Assembly (NCBI RefSeq): GCF_028330765.1
Contig: NZ_JAQMTY010000061.1
Coordinates: 1 to 50,989, forward strand
Direction of reading: 5' to 3'
Source of the DNA: Spirulina subsalsa CS-330
Lineage (GTDB): Bacteria > Cyanobacteriota > Cyanobacteriia > Cyanobacteriales > Spirulinaceae
DNA: 50,989 nt
A model generated the notes under the pieces. That model saw nothing but the letters and a program-made list of their open reading frames with translations. It was not told the DNA's origin and searched no databases. A program made the position numbers and the translations under genes. Each line of letters begins with the position of its first letter. Within the stretch, counting starts at the first letter, position 1. Positions 1-8,382 of this stretch are shown in pieces.

Positions 1-2
1 AG

Positions 3-121
3 GATAAATCAATGGCGTTAGTCGTTGAGCCTAGCAACCCTCTGCAACTCTCGTTGTTTGAGTGGATAAATGGTCAGGTAACTGGCTGTTCAGAATCTCC
101 CACTATAGCCCGTAGGGTTTA
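3..121 (+). pseudogene. Possible C-terminal end of an IS200/IS605-type TnpB (cut by window edge)
   Basis: An open frame runs from the window edge to a TAG at 119-121. It ends in residues ESPTIARRV, encoded by DNA that is itself a hairpin: CTCCCACTA at about 97-106 pairs with TAGTGGGGGAG at about 120-130. A tnpB reading frame ending inside a right-end hairpin, followed closely by a sequence such as GTATGTCA, is a layout known for IS200/IS605 elements. Only about 39 codons are visible and no catalytic motif is present, so the assignment rests on the hairpin and layout alone. It could instead be non-coding sequence with a terminator-like hairpin. Confidence 0.35.
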
Positions 122-130
122 GTGGGGGAG
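96..130 (+). other. Hairpin, candidate IS right end
   Basis: An imperfect palindrome (CTCCCACTATAG ... TAGTGGGGGAG) is followed by TATGTCAAAA. There is no T-tract, so it is not an ordinary terminator. The shape fits the subterminal hairpin of a Y1-transposase (IS200/IS605) element, which would also be the 3' end of its omega RNA. No second copy is present in this window. Confidence 0.4.
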
Positions 131-171
131 TATGTCAAAATCAGAATAATCATCCCAGTCAAGAGCAAATT

Positions 172-957
172 ATGGTTCAAGAACTGCAACGCTCGCAAAT
201 CCTCTACCCAGATAGTGATGGTTTACCCATGTCGGATAATACCCTACAGTTTCATTGGATTGTCACGATCAAAGAAAATTTAGAATTATTGTTTGCGGAT
301 GATCCGAATGTATTTGTCGCGGGGGATTTGTTGTGGTATCCCATTGAGGGGGATAATCGCACTCGTCGCGCTCCGGATGTGATGGTGGCGATCGGTCGCC
401 CGAAAGGGTATCGCGGCTCTTATAAACAATGGGAAGAAGGTGCGATCGCGCCCCAAGTGGTCTTTGAGATTTTATCCCCAGGGAATCGCTTGGGAGAAAT
501 GGCGAAAAAGTGGGAGTTTTATCACCAGTTTGGAGTCAGTGAATATTATCTCTACGATCCGGATCGTAATGATTTAACGGGATGGCAACGGCAGGAGGAA
601 GCATTTACCGTCATTCCAGATGTGAATGGCTGGGAAAGTCCCCTCTTGAAGATTCGCTTTGAATTGACTCCCGAAACGCTGCTGATTTATAAGCCCAATG
701 GCGATTTATTTTTAAGTTATGTGGAATTGGGGCAATTAGCCGAAACCGCCAAAGCTGAAGCGGAAACCGCCAAAGCTGAAGCGGAGACCGCTAAGGCTGA
801 AACGAAAACGGCTAAGGCTGAAACGAAAACGGCTAAGGCTGAAGTTGAGCAATTAAAACAGGCTCAACAAGGCGCGATCGCCCATCTGCGCACCCTTGGA
901 CTCACCCCCGAACAAATCGCCCAAACCCTATCATTACCCCTCGAAGATGTGACGTGA
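172..957 (+). CDS. Uma2-family (DUF820) endonuclease-like protein with repeat tail
   Basis: Uma2/DUF820 proteins have a PD-(D/E)XK nuclease fold and are strongly expanded in cyanobacteria; their substrate is generally unknown. The family core spans about residues 25-185. Asp69 (in APDV) and Glu99 (in VFEILSP) match the conserved acidic pair, so the active site looks intact. After the core, residues about 190-230 form an Ala/Glu/Lys/Thr-rich stretch encoded by five 21-bp tandem repeats, predicted to be a charged helix or coiled coil. The last 30 residues (LRTLGLTPEQIAQTLSLPLEDV) resemble the short helical C-terminus of Rpn/PD-(D/E)XK transposase-like proteins. The ATG at 172 has only a weak ribosome site. 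The gene converges on modBC, with a MITE-like repeat between them. Confidence 0.88.
   Translation: MVQELQRSQILYPDSDGLPMSDNTLQFHWIVTIKENLELLFADDPNVFVAGDLLWYPIEGDNRTRRAPDVMVAIGRPKGYRGSYKQWEEGAIAPQVVFEILSPGNRLGEMAKKWEFYHQFGVSEYYLYDPDRNDLTGWQRQEEAFTVIPDVNGWESPLLKIRFELTPETLLIYKPNGDLFLSYVELGQLAETAKAEAETAKAEAETAKAETKTAKAETKTAKAEVEQLKQAQQGAIAHLRTLGLTPEQIAQTLSLPLEDVT
742..846 (+). repeat. Five 21-bp in-frame tandem repeats
   Basis: Units start at 742, 763, 784, 805 and 826. Units 1 and 2 are identical; units 3-5 carry synonymous and Glu/Lys changes. Each encodes a seven-residue block close to ETAKAEA, a heptad length that fits a coiled coil. Copy number probably varies between strains by slippage. 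Confidence 0.9.
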
Positions 958-964
958 AGGTAGA

Positions 965-1057
965 TATAGCAATCCTATTTGATTCATGAACAGGCAAGGG
1001 GCTTAAGCCCCTTGTTGATGAGGAGATCAGATCTCCGATTGATTTAGGATCGCTATA
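965..1057 (+). repeat. Family A palindromic MITE-like element, copy 1
   Basis: A 93-bp unit from TATAGCAATCC to GGATCGCTATA, with imperfect terminal inverted repeats, a central stem AAGGGGCTTAAGCCCCTT and a second small palindrome AGATCAGATCT. It lies between the convergent Uma2 and modBC genes, where its RNA hairpin could also act in either direction. Other copies are at 12624, 21000, 21477 and 39569. Confidence 0.9.
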
Positions 1058-1107
1058 GCTGGCATTTCCAGTTAGCTCATCACCGCTGCGATCGCGCCTG
1101 CATTGAG

Positions 1108-2895
1108 TCACGGTTGGGTCAAGGGTTGCCAATGGTGGGGGGAAATCTGGAGGGAAAACGGGGGCGGGGCGGTTTGGAGTTGCTGCCATTGGTCGAGGCT
1201 GAGGGTGCTTTGGAGGTGGATGTCCGTGGGCGATCGCGGCGGGTAATGGAGGGTGAGGAAGGCGGTGATTTGGTAGGGGGTGGTGTGGTGATGGGCAATC
1301 CAGCAGGGAATGCCGGGGCCAGCGGGTCGGAGGGCAAGACCCAGATGATAGGCCGTAATCCCGATCGCTTGGGGACGGTCAGCGATCGCACCGGGGAGGG
1401 TAAGGTTCCAAGCCGGAATCCACAGGCCAGCCGGGACAACCTCCACCGGCGCGATATTTTCACACCCGATCAACCGCGCCACCCGTACCGATTGGGGATG
1501 GTGCAAAATCTGCTCCCGTGGCCCAGCGGCGATCATCTGGCCGTGATCCAAAATAACCCAGTGGGGACAAAGGCGATAGGCTTCGGTGGGGTTATGGGTG
1601 ACGAGGAGGGTGATGCCGCCATAGTGGGCGAGGAGGTCGTGCAGTTCCTGGGCGAGGCGATCGCGCAAATGGGTATCCAACGCCGAAAACGGTTCATCCA
1701 ACAGCAACACCGCCGGCTCGCTGGCCAGGGCACGAGCGAGGGCAACCCGCTGCCGTTGTCCCCCCGAAAGCTGATGGGGGTAGCGGGACTCGAACCCCTC
1801 TAGATGCACCGTGGCGAGCATCTGAGCAATGCGCTCCGAACGGTTCGGGGCCGATGGCGCAGCAGGAATCCCAAAGGCAATATTTTGCGCCACCGTGAGA
1901 TGGGGAAAAAGGGCGTAGTTTTGAAACACCACCCCCACCCGCCGCGCTGCACTGGGGAGATTAATGCGACGATCCCCATCAAACCACACCTGATCCCCGA
2001 CGCGAATCTGTCCCGAAACCGGCGTTTCTAACCCCGCCAGACACCGTAACAGCGCACTTTTGCCCGCCCCCGATGCCCCCAAAATACCCACGGGTTCCCC
2101 CCGTTGGGCGGCCACGCTGACCTGAAGGCAAAAGCTGCCGTACTGTTGGTGGAGGGTGAGGGCGAGATCGGTCTGGGATTGGGGGGGGAGTCGGGGGGCG
2201 ATCGGGCTGGGCCTGTTGGGGGGTGGGGCGATCGCGGGGCGTTGGTGGGGCTGGCTCCAGAGGTTGAGGAGGGTAATCACCGAGAGCGCCAGGGAAAGAA
2301 TCACGCCCGACCAGAGCCAGGCGGTGGCATTGTCGCCGGTTTCGACGGCGGTGTAGAGGGCGAGGGGGATGGTTTCGGTTTGGCCGGGAATGTTGCCGGC
2401 CACCATCAGGGTTGCGCCGAATTCCCCTAGGCCGCGGGCGAAGGAGAGCAAGGCCCCGGCGAGAATACCCCGACCGGCAAGGGGAAGCACGATCGCCCGA
2501 AAAATGCGCCATTCTGATGCGCCCAAGACACGGGCTGAGGCGATCCAATGGGGATCGAGTTGCTCGAAGGCGGCGAGGGCGGTGCGATACATCAGGGGGA
2601 AGGTGATGATGACGGCGGCGATCGCGCCTGCCTGCCAGGTAAAAATCAGATCCCAATTCAGCCAATGTAACCCTTGCCCCAGCCAACTGCGCCGCCCCAA
2701 CAGTTGCAACAGTAAAAACCCCACCACCGTCGGCGGCAAGATCAACGGCGCGATTAAAATCCCATCGATCAGCCCTTGATGTTTACCCGGATGGCGATAG
2801 AGTCCATAGGCCACCATCGCCCCCAAAATCACCGTCAGCACCGTTGCCACCCCCGCGATTTTGAGGGAGATCCAAAAGGGGGATGCCAGGCTCAT
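1108..2895 (-). CDS. modBC: Molybdate ABC transporter, fused permease-ATPase ModBC
   Basis: This protein imports molybdate across the inner membrane using ATP, together with the binding protein ModA. Residues 1-215 are a ModB permease with hydrophobic segments and the EAA-type loop at about 125-165 (GASEWRIFRA...LGEFGATLMVAGN). A Pro-rich linker (about 216-243) leads into a ModC ATPase with Walker A 273-280 (GASGAGKS), signature LSGGQ 376-380 and Walker B LLLDEP 397-402. The C-terminal 110 residues are a divergent TOBE/MOP-like region. ModB-ModC fusion is known in cyanobacteria. The start overlaps the stop of modA in an ATGA arrangement, indicating translational coupling. At 595 residues it is about the sum of the two separate proteins. 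Confidence 0.94.
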   Translation of the reverse strand: MSLASPFWISLKIAGVATVLTVILGAMVAYGLYRHPGKHQGLIDGILIAPLILPPTVVGFLLLQLLGRRSWLGQGLHWLNWDLIFTWQAGAIAAVIITFPLMYRTALAAFEQLDPHWIASARVLGASEWRIFRAIVLPLAGRGILAGALLSFARGLGEFGATLMVAGNIPGQTETIPLALYTAVETGDNATAWLWSGVILSLALSVITLLNLWSQPHQRPAIAPPPNRPSPIAPRLPPQSQTDLALTLHQQYGSFCLQVSVAAQRGEPVGILGASGAGKSALLRCLAGLETPVSGQIRVGDQVWFDGDRRINLPSAARRVGVVFQNYALFPHLTVAQNIAFGIPAAPSAPNRSERIAQMLATVHLEGFESRYPHQLSGGQRQRVALARALASEPAVLLLDEPFSALDTHLRDRLAQELHDLLAHYGGITLLVTHNPTEAYRLCPHWVILDHGQMIAAGPREQILHHPQSVRVARLIGCENIAPVEVVPAGLWIPAWNLTLPGAIADRPQAIGITAYHLGLALRPAGPGIPCWIAHHHTTPYQITAFLTLHYPPRSPTDIHLQSTLSLDQWQQLQTAPPPFSLQISPHHWQPLTQP

Positions 2896-3707
2896 GATGG
2901 GCGATCGCTCCCCGGTAGCGGCATAAACCCATAGCGCTGAAACGTCCGTTGGGTATCGGGTTGGAGCAGAAAATCAAGATACGTTGCGGCCGCAGTGCGA
3001 TCGCGGGTCGTGGTCAGGATGGCGGCGGGGTAGAGAATCTCTGGATAAGTTGCCGGATCAAGGGTAAAGGCAATCCGCACCGCATCGGACGCTTGGACAT
3101 CGCTACGATAGACAATCCCCGCATCCGCATTTCCCGCCGCCACAACGGCCAACACCTGACGGACATTTTGACCAAACACAAGCTTCTCTTGAATTGTCGG
3201 TAATAGTTGCGTTGTGGTGAGCATGGCTTGGGTATATTGACCGGCGGGAACTGTGCGAAAGTCTCCCACGGCAATCCGTTGAATCTCCGGCTGGGTGAGG
3301 TCTGTTAATTGGGTGAGGATGGGGCGATCGCTCGGCACGATCAACACTAATCGGTTTTGGGTAATTGGGCGGCGGCTGTCGGGGTGAATCTGATCATTGC
3401 GCTCTAATTGATCCATGTAGTGGGGGGCGGCTGAAATGAATAGATCCAGCGGTGCGCCCTGTTGAATCTGTTGGGTGAGTTTACCGGAGGCGGCGAAATT
3501 ATAGTTAACAGCAATGGTGGGATGGGCGGTATGAAAGGCAGGCGTGATCGCTTCTAACACATCCGTCAAACTCGATGCCGCCCCCACCAGCAGCGTCGTC
3601 CCTGACTGCGGACATCCCTGCAACCCTAGGATCAAAAGACACAGCCCCATCACTCCCATGAGCCACTGCCGGAGGTGCGATCGTGTTCTCAGTTGTCCTT
3701 GCTTCAC
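2892..3707 (-). CDS. modA: Molybdate-binding lipoprotein ModA
   Basis: This is the periplasmic substrate-binding protein of the molybdate importer. With the GTG at 3707 it has 271 residues and starts with a basic segment (KQGQLRTRSHLRQ), a hydrophobic stretch and a lipobox LGLQGC with Cys32, so it is probably a membrane-anchored lipoprotein. The mature part begins LLVGAASSLTDVLEAI and contains NFAASGKLTQQIQQGAPLDLFISA, which are characteristic ModA segments. The reading frame is open back to 3806, but only the GTG start gives a normal signal peptide. It is the first gene of a modA-modBC operon and its stop overlaps the modBC start. No molybdenum-cofactor riboswitch or ModE-type site was recognised upstream. 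Confidence 0.93.
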   Translation of the reverse strand: MKQGQLRTRSHLRQWLMGVMGLCLLILGLQGCPQSGTTLLVGAASSLTDVLEAITPAFHTAHPTIAVNYNFAASGKLTQQIQQGAPLDLFISAAPHYMDQLERNDQIHPDSRRPITQNRLVLIVPSDRPILTQLTDLTQPEIQRIAVGDFRTVPAGQYTQAMLTTTQLLPTIQEKLVFGQNVRQVLAVVAAGNADAGIVYRSDVQASDAVRIAFTLDPATYPEILYPAAILTTTRDRTAAATYLDFLLQPDTQRTFQRYGFMPLPGSDRPS

Positions 3708-3946
3708 GGTAAATTTCAAGACTTTCGATCGTTCAGGGTAACGGGATTTAGACCCGATCGGCAAAGCAACATCCCCCGCCCTGAGGCCGCCATCACACCC
3801 GTTCAAAAATCATCTCACGAGCCATCGTCCTATTTTCGCTGCATTCCGCCCTCTGCAACTCAGACCCACAAAATTGGGGGAAGATACAACGGATCTTCCA
3901 TTCCCCTGATATCCTTGGGTGTGTTTGTTATCTGGGGGATTGTGCA

Positions 3947-5020
3947 TTGGTTCTGGTTAATCTCTCGTTTTTGTCGAAGAAACCGACGGGTATTTCCACC
4001 TATGCCCGCAACCTATACCCCTACCTCAAAACCCTAGACCCGATTCTCCTCACCCCAGAACCGGAACCGGACTATCGGTGTTACCCCGTATCCGGTCGGA
4101 TGAGTCCGGATCACGGCATGCTCGGCCACGGATTGCGCCTGCTGTGGACTCAGTTTCGTGTCCCCAGTTTATACCGCAAACTGCGTACCCGGCTGCTGTT
4201 TTCCCCGATTCCCGAAGCCCCGATCTACAGCCATTGCCGCTATGTGGTGATGGTGCATGACCTGATCCCGCTGCGGTTTCCCAATCCGCGATCGCGCCTC
4301 AGCTATTACCACCGCTTCATCCTGCCCCAAGTCATCCGCCAAGCCCGCCACATTATTTGTAATTCCCAATCCACCGCTAACGATGTGGTGGAGTTTTTCC
4401 GCGTCCCCGCCCACCGCGTCACCCCCATCCCCCTCGCCTACGATCACAACCATTTCCATCTGTTGGATTTACCCACCCGCACCGAACGCCCCTATTTCCT
4501 CTACCTCGGCCGCCAAGACCCTTATAAAAATGTCCAAAGTTTGATCTATGCGTTTGCGGCCCTGCCCAATCGTGATGAGTATGAATTATGGCTCGCAGGG
4601 CCGACGGATCAACGCTATACCCCCCAATGTGAACACCTGACGCGGGAGTTGGGGATTCGGGATGCGGTCAAGTTTATGGAATATGTGCCCTACGAAAAAT
4701 TACCGGCCCTGTTGAATCAAGCGATCGCCCTTGTCTTCCCCACCCTCTGGGAAGGGTTCGGCCTGCCGGTGCTCGAAGCGATGGCCTGCGGTACGCCGGT
4801 GATCACCTCCAATGTGTCGGCGTTGCCGGAGGTGACGGGGGATGCGGCGATTTTGATTGATCCCTACAATGTGCCGGAGTTGACGGCGGCGATGGGTGCG
4901 ATCGCCACGGATCTCAACCTCCGCGACAACCTGATCCAACTCGGTCTCCTCCGCGCCAGCGAATTCAGTTGGGCCCGCACCGGCCAACAAACCGCCGAAG
5001 TCCTGTTTCCCTTCACCTAA
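3947..5020 (+). CDS. GT4-family glycosyltransferase
   Basis: A retaining GT-B glycosyltransferase of 357 residues that transfers a sugar from a nucleotide-sugar donor; the acceptor is unknown. The N-terminal half begins [22 protein letters not shown], a typical GT4 acceptor-domain opening. The donor domain holds [11 protein letters not shown] (about 186-196) and the E-x7-E signature at Glu269/Glu277 in [17 protein letters not shown]. The start appears to be TTG at 3947, since no ATG or GTG lies in frame nearby, so the exact start is uncertain. It is divergent from modA across about 240 bp. A role in exopolysaccharide or lipopolysaccharide synthesis is plausible but not shown by neighbours. 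Confidence 0.88.
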   Translation: MVLVNLSFLSKKPTGISTYARNLYPYLKTLDPILLTPEPEPDYRCYPVSGRMSPDHGMLGHGLRLLWTQFRVPSLYRKLRTRLLFSPIPEAPIYSHCRYVVMVHDLIPLRFPNPRSRLSYYHRFILPQVIRQARHIICNSQSTANDVVEFFRVPAHRVTPIPLAYDHNHFHLLDLPTRTERPYFLYLGRQDPYKNVQSLIYAFAALPNRDEYELWLAGPTDQRYTPQCEHLTRELGIRDAVKFMEYVPYEKLPALLNQAIALVFPTLWEGFGLPVLEAMACGTPVITSNVSALPEVTGDAAILIDPYNVPELTAAMGAIATDLNLRDNLIQLGLLRASEFSWARTGQQTAEVLFPFT

Positions 5021-5068
5021 TCCCCCTTGCCCTCACCCTAAATCCCTCTCCCAGTGCGGGAGAGGGAC
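5021..5068. repeat. CCCTCACCC/CCCTCTCCC palindromic repeat
   Basis: Directly after the glycosyltransferase stop lies a short dispersed repeat with hairpin CCCTCTCCC (5044-5052) / GGGAGAGGG (5058-5066). Related sequence occurs at 42593-42667 and in part near 22150. It has no T-tract, so it is probably a repetitive element rather than a classical terminator. Confidence 0.65.
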
Positions 5069-5146
5069 GTTTAACGGTGGATACGGTATCGTTTGATTTT
5101 CGAGCATTGGTATTACATTGAGAGATGAGTCTACCTCCGCAAGCCC

Positions 5147-5725
5147 ATGACCCACACCGTTATTATTCCTGAACGTCTCAAAATCACGCCGGAACAATTC
5201 ACCCAGATTGCGATCGCTAACCGAGACCTGCGCCTTGAACAAACCGTGACAGGAGAACTGATTATCATGCCCCCCACTGGCGGAAATACCGGCAAACGTA
5301 ACTCGACGCTGAATGCTCGCTTTGTGCTGTGGAATGAGCAAACTCAACTGGGAGAAGTGTTTGACTCGTCTACGGCGTTTCGGTTACCCAATGGAGCAGC
5401 GCGATCGCCAGATATTGCCTGGGTGCGGCGCGATCGCTGGGATGCCTTAACCCCGGCCCAACAGGAGACATTCCCGCCCCTCTGTCCGGATTTTGTCTTG
5501 AAATTACGCTCAAAAACGGACTCCTTGAGCGATCTGCAAGCCAAGATGCAGGAATATTTAGCCAACGGGTTACAACTGGGTTGGCTGATCAATATCCAAG
5601 GGAAAACCGTTGAAATTTATCGCGCCGCTCAACCGATGGAACAGCGCGATCGCCCCGACACCTTAGACGGTGAAGCGGTGTTGTCTCAATTCACCCTTGA
5701 GCTGGGTAGCATTTGGGACAATTGA
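5147..5725 (+). CDS. Uma2-family protein, catalytic Glu replaced by Lys
   Basis: A 192-residue Uma2/DUF820 protein of normal length. Asp89 is present in RSPDIAWVRRDRW. The motif usually read as DFVIELRS in this subfamily is DFVLKLRS here, so the expected catalytic Glu is Lys119 (codon AAA at 5501-5503). A single G-to-A change from GAA would explain it. The rest of the domain, including QAKMQEYLANGLQLGWLI, is well conserved and the frame is intact, so the change is either recent or the protein has a non-nuclease role. Only 29% or so of the protein precedes the expected core start, as usual. It has no recognisable operon partner. Confidence 0.88.
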   Translation: MTHTVIIPERLKITPEQFTQIAIANRDLRLEQTVTGELIIMPPTGGNTGKRNSTLNARFVLWNEQTQLGEVFDSSTAFRLPNGAARSPDIAWVRRDRWDALTPAQQETFPPLCPDFVLKLRSKTDSLSDLQAKMQEYLANGLQLGWLINIQGKTVEIYRAAQPMEQRDRPDTLDGEAVLSQFTLELGSIWDN

Positions 5726-5775
5726 CACCGCAGAACCAAGGGGCTAAAGCCGCCTGGCCTGTGTTTCATGCGTTT

Positions 5776-5849
5776 GATCCCCCCCAGCCCCCCTTAAAAA
5801 GGGGGGAGCCGTTCAAAGTCCCCCTTTTTAAGGGGGATTTAGGGGGATC
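5776..5849. repeat. Palindromic GATCCCCC...GGGGGATC element
   Basis: A 74-bp inverted-repeat unit: GATCCCCCCCAGCCCCCC, a TTAAAAA-centred stem, then a mirrored arm ending TTTAGGGGGATC. It lies between the convergent Uma2 and M61 genes. Its arms resemble the CCCCCTCAATCCCCCTTAAAAAG stretch of the elements at 12754 and 50672, so these may be related repeats. Confidence 0.75.
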
Positions 5850-5881
5850 GATCGCAGTAGTTGCAGGTTGTAAGCAGTAGA

Positions 5882-7648
5882 TCAGAGAGTGAGCCAACCG
5901 GACAGGAGGGCCGTTTGGGCAGGGGTGGGGGATTTGGTGAGGGCGATGCGGTAGGCGGTGGGGAGGGGGGGGCTGAGGGTGATGGGATAGTGACAGAGTT
6001 GGTCTTGGTGGAAGACGCTGAGGGTGACGCGATCGCCCCCTTGGTAGTCCTGTAAACGAGCGTCGAACTGTTCGGCGGTGATCCGCCAACCATCGAGGGC
6101 GAGGAGTTCATCCCCCGCATCTAGATTCGTTTCCCCAGCGGGGCCATCGGCGGCGACGAAGGCAATTTGGGTCGTACCGGCTTCGGCTTTGACTTTGATG
6201 CCGAGATTGGGGATTTTGCCGGGGACGGGTTTGAGGATTAAGCCGAAGGGTTCGAGGGCGGTGACGAGGGGATCGTAGAGATCATCGAGGCCGTGGAGGT
6301 AGCGATCGCAAAACTCACTCAAATCATAATCCGCCACTGACTCCAGCACCGCCAACAGTTGCGCCGGGGTGTAGCCCCGTTCCGGCTGGCCAAAGTCTGC
6401 CCACAGTCGCCGCAGCACATCATTGAGCGATCGCTGATTTTCAAACTTGGCCCGAATCTGCAAGTCCAGCAGCATCGACACCAATTGCCCCTTGAGATAG
6501 TAGGACATTTGCGAATTATCACTATTGGCATCGCGGCGATAGAGCTTAATCCAGGCATCAAAACTCGATTCGCTCAGGGGTTGGACGTTGCGGCCAGGGG
6601 TGAGGAAATAGCGGGTTACATCCCGGCTGATGCTTTCGAGGTAGGTTTCTCGGCCGTAAATGCCCGCCCAGTGAGGGATTAAGAGATCGTAATAGCTCGT
6701 CACCCCTTCGCAGAACCAGAGGGAGGGGGTGTAGTTTTCTTGGCTGTAGTCGAAGGTTTCGAGGGCGTGGGGACGGATGCGTTTGACGTTCCAGAGGTGG
6801 AAAAATTCGTGGGCGACGAGTTGGATGAAGCGGTAATATTTTTCGCGATCGCGCAGGCCAAACCGCGAATAAATCAACGAACAACAATGCTTATGCTCTA
6901 GGCCACCAAAATTACTCGCCGTTAAATGCAGCAAAAATATGTAGCGATCGTAGGGTAAGCCGCCGAAAATTTTCGCCTCGGTGGCAATAATCGCTTGGGT
7001 GTCTTGAATCAGGGCGGCGCGATCGTAGTTCCCATCCCCCCAGATCACCCATTGATGGGGCTTGCCTTCCGCTTCAAAGTCGTAGATCGTCGCGGGGCCG
7101 ATCTCAAAGGGACTATCAACAAGGGTGTCAAAATCCGCCGCCGCAAAGGTGTTCAGTCCTGTGCTGGGGAGAGCGGTGATCACTGTCCAATCGGGCGCGG
7201 GGGGGTCGATCGTAACGGCGATCGCACAGTCTTCATGGCCGGGAATGTAGCAAAAGATCGCCGCCCCGTTGAAATAGCCGTGGGTTGCGTCGAGATGGTT
7301 GGTGCGCACCGTCAATTCATTGGCGTAGACCTGGTAGCGCATGGTGATTTCACGGCTCTCTGGGCAGTGGATTTCCCATTGATTCTTGCTCACCTTTCGC
7401 CATGGCAAGGGTTGCGATCGCTCATCCGTCACCGTCACCGCTTGGACATGCCGCGCATATTCCCGCACCAAGTATGATCCCGGAGTCCAGACGGGCATCG
7501 TCCAGGTTAATGTCGGTTCCGCCCAGTGGGACACCGTTAACGTCACCTCAAATCGGTGCGTCGCGGGTTTGGGCATGGCAACCTGATAGTGCAAGTTGAT
7601 TTCGGTGGTCGTGGCAGAGTGATCGAAAAGAGCAGTGGCGTTGGTCAT
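5882..7648 (-). CDS. M61-family metallopeptidase with PDZ domain
   Basis: An M61 (glycyl aminopeptidase-like) zinc peptidase of 588 residues. The N-terminal beta-rich domain covers about 1-170. The catalytic domain carries FGGLEHKH (about 247-254), the zinc motif HEFFH at 280-284 and the third ligand Glu314 in WFCEGVTSYYD. A PDZ domain follows near 505-580 (GPAGETNLDAGDELLALDG). The open frame extends to 7756, but that extension crosses a degenerate repeat element; the ATG at 7648 (MTNATALFDH) matches the family start. No signal peptide is seen, so it is probably cytoplasmic. The physiological substrate is unknown. Confidence 0.92.
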   Translation of the reverse strand: MTNATALFDHSATTTEINLHYQVAMPKPATHRFEVTLTVSHWAEPTLTWTMPVWTPGSYLVREYARHVQAVTVTDERSQPLPWRKVSKNQWEIHCPESREITMRYQVYANELTVRTNHLDATHGYFNGAAIFCYIPGHEDCAIAVTIDPPAPDWTVITALPSTGLNTFAAADFDTLVDSPFEIGPATIYDFEAEGKPHQWVIWGDGNYDRAALIQDTQAIIATEAKIFGGLPYDRYIFLLHLTASNFGGLEHKHCCSLIYSRFGLRDREKYYRFIQLVAHEFFHLWNVKRIRPHALETFDYSQENYTPSLWFCEGVTSYYDLLIPHWAGIYGRETYLESISRDVTRYFLTPGRNVQPLSESSFDAWIKLYRRDANSDNSQMSYYLKGQLVSMLLDLQIRAKFENQRSLNDVLRRLWADFGQPERGYTPAQLLAVLESVADYDLSEFCDRYLHGLDDLYDPLVTALEPFGLILKPVPGKIPNLGIKVKAEAGTTQIAFVAADGPAGETNLDAGDELLALDGWRITAEQFDARLQDYQGGDRVTLSVFHQDQLCHYPITLSPPLPTAYRIALTKSPTPAQTALLSGWLTL

Positions 7649-7683
7649 GAACTTACAACGAAGGGGGCTAGGGGGGTGTGAAT

Positions 7684-7773
7684 TGAGCAATCCGGCATGA
7701 TTGAGCAACAGGCAAGGGGCTGAAATCCCCTTGGGGCAAGAACCTGAAATGACCATTCATTGAGGATCGCTAT
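7684..7773. repeat. Family A element, degenerate copy
   Basis: This shares the outline of family A (TGAGCAATCCGG ... CAGGCAAGGGGCTGAAATCCCCTT ... TGAGGATCGCTAT) but the middle has diverged. It lies between the start of the M61 gene and the divergent DUF1499 gene, so it sits in their shared promoter region. Confidence 0.7.
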
Positions 7774-7873
7774 CGTGCGAATTCTCTACATAATGCACTC
7801 CTGACCGTTTTTGCAGTATATCGAGCCATCTCCGCTTCTACAATGATTAGGAATTCAATTTTGAGGAGACTTT

Positions 7874-8248
7874 ATGTTTGCCGGTCAACGTCCGAAAAAT
7901 TTAGGGGTGCGCGCTGGGAAATTAACCCCTTGCCCCGGTACACCTAATTGTGTCTGTAGCCAAAGCGAAAAGCCGGGGGAAAAAATCGATCCGTTGCCGT
8001 GGGTGGCGATCGCAGATCTCCGCACCGTGATCGAAGGGATGGAACGCACCACCATCGTCGAAGCCAGCGAGGATTATCTCTACGCAGAGTTTCAGAGTAA
8101 GCTGATGGGTTTTGTGGATGATGTGGAATTTTTCTGCGATCGCGCCGCCAACGTGATCCATGTCCGCTCCGCCTCCCGCCTTGGTAAATCTGACCTTGGG
8201 GTCAATCGCCAACGGGTCGAAGCGATCCGCGCTCAACTCGCAAGCTAA
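7874..8248 (+). CDS. DUF1499 domain protein
   Basis: A 124-residue protein matching DUF1499: it opens with the family's LTPCPGTPNCVCSQ segment (Cys pair at about 20 and 26-28) and continues with FVDDVEFFCDRAANVIHVRSASRLGKSDLGVNRQRVEAIR, the conserved C-terminal block. Function is unknown. The start at 7874 is supported by GAGGAG about 6 bases upstream. It is a single gene divergent from the M61 peptidase. Confidence 0.9.
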   Translation: MFAGQRPKNLGVRAGKLTPCPGTPNCVCSQSEKPGEKIDPLPWVAIADLRTVIEGMERTTIVEASEDYLYAEFQSKLMGFVDDVEFFCDRAANVIHVRSASRLGKSDLGVNRQRVEAIRAQLAS

Positions 8249-8382
8249 CCCCCAACCCTGCGGCCGGGCTTGGGGGACTGGCCCGGCACAAGAACCCGCG
8301 ATCCATCCCTAAGATCGCCAACGCATCCATGGGCGATCGCCAAGCCCGAAGCCTACAATGGCCCTGATCCCCCTCCTTCCCC

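Noticed and set aside
1776-1799. A tRNA-like 3' half (minus strand GGTTCGAGTCCCGC)
   Set aside because: It lies within the ModC coding region (LEGFESRYPHQLSGGQ) and no matching acceptor, D or anticodon arms were found.
1979-2686. Long minus-strand frame inside modBC
   Set aside because: Low-complexity Arg/Pro-rich translation in a shifted frame of modBC; a shadow.
3675-4037. Plus-strand frame between modA and the glycosyltransferase
   Set aside because: It overlaps the glycosyltransferase start and has no recognisable protein features.
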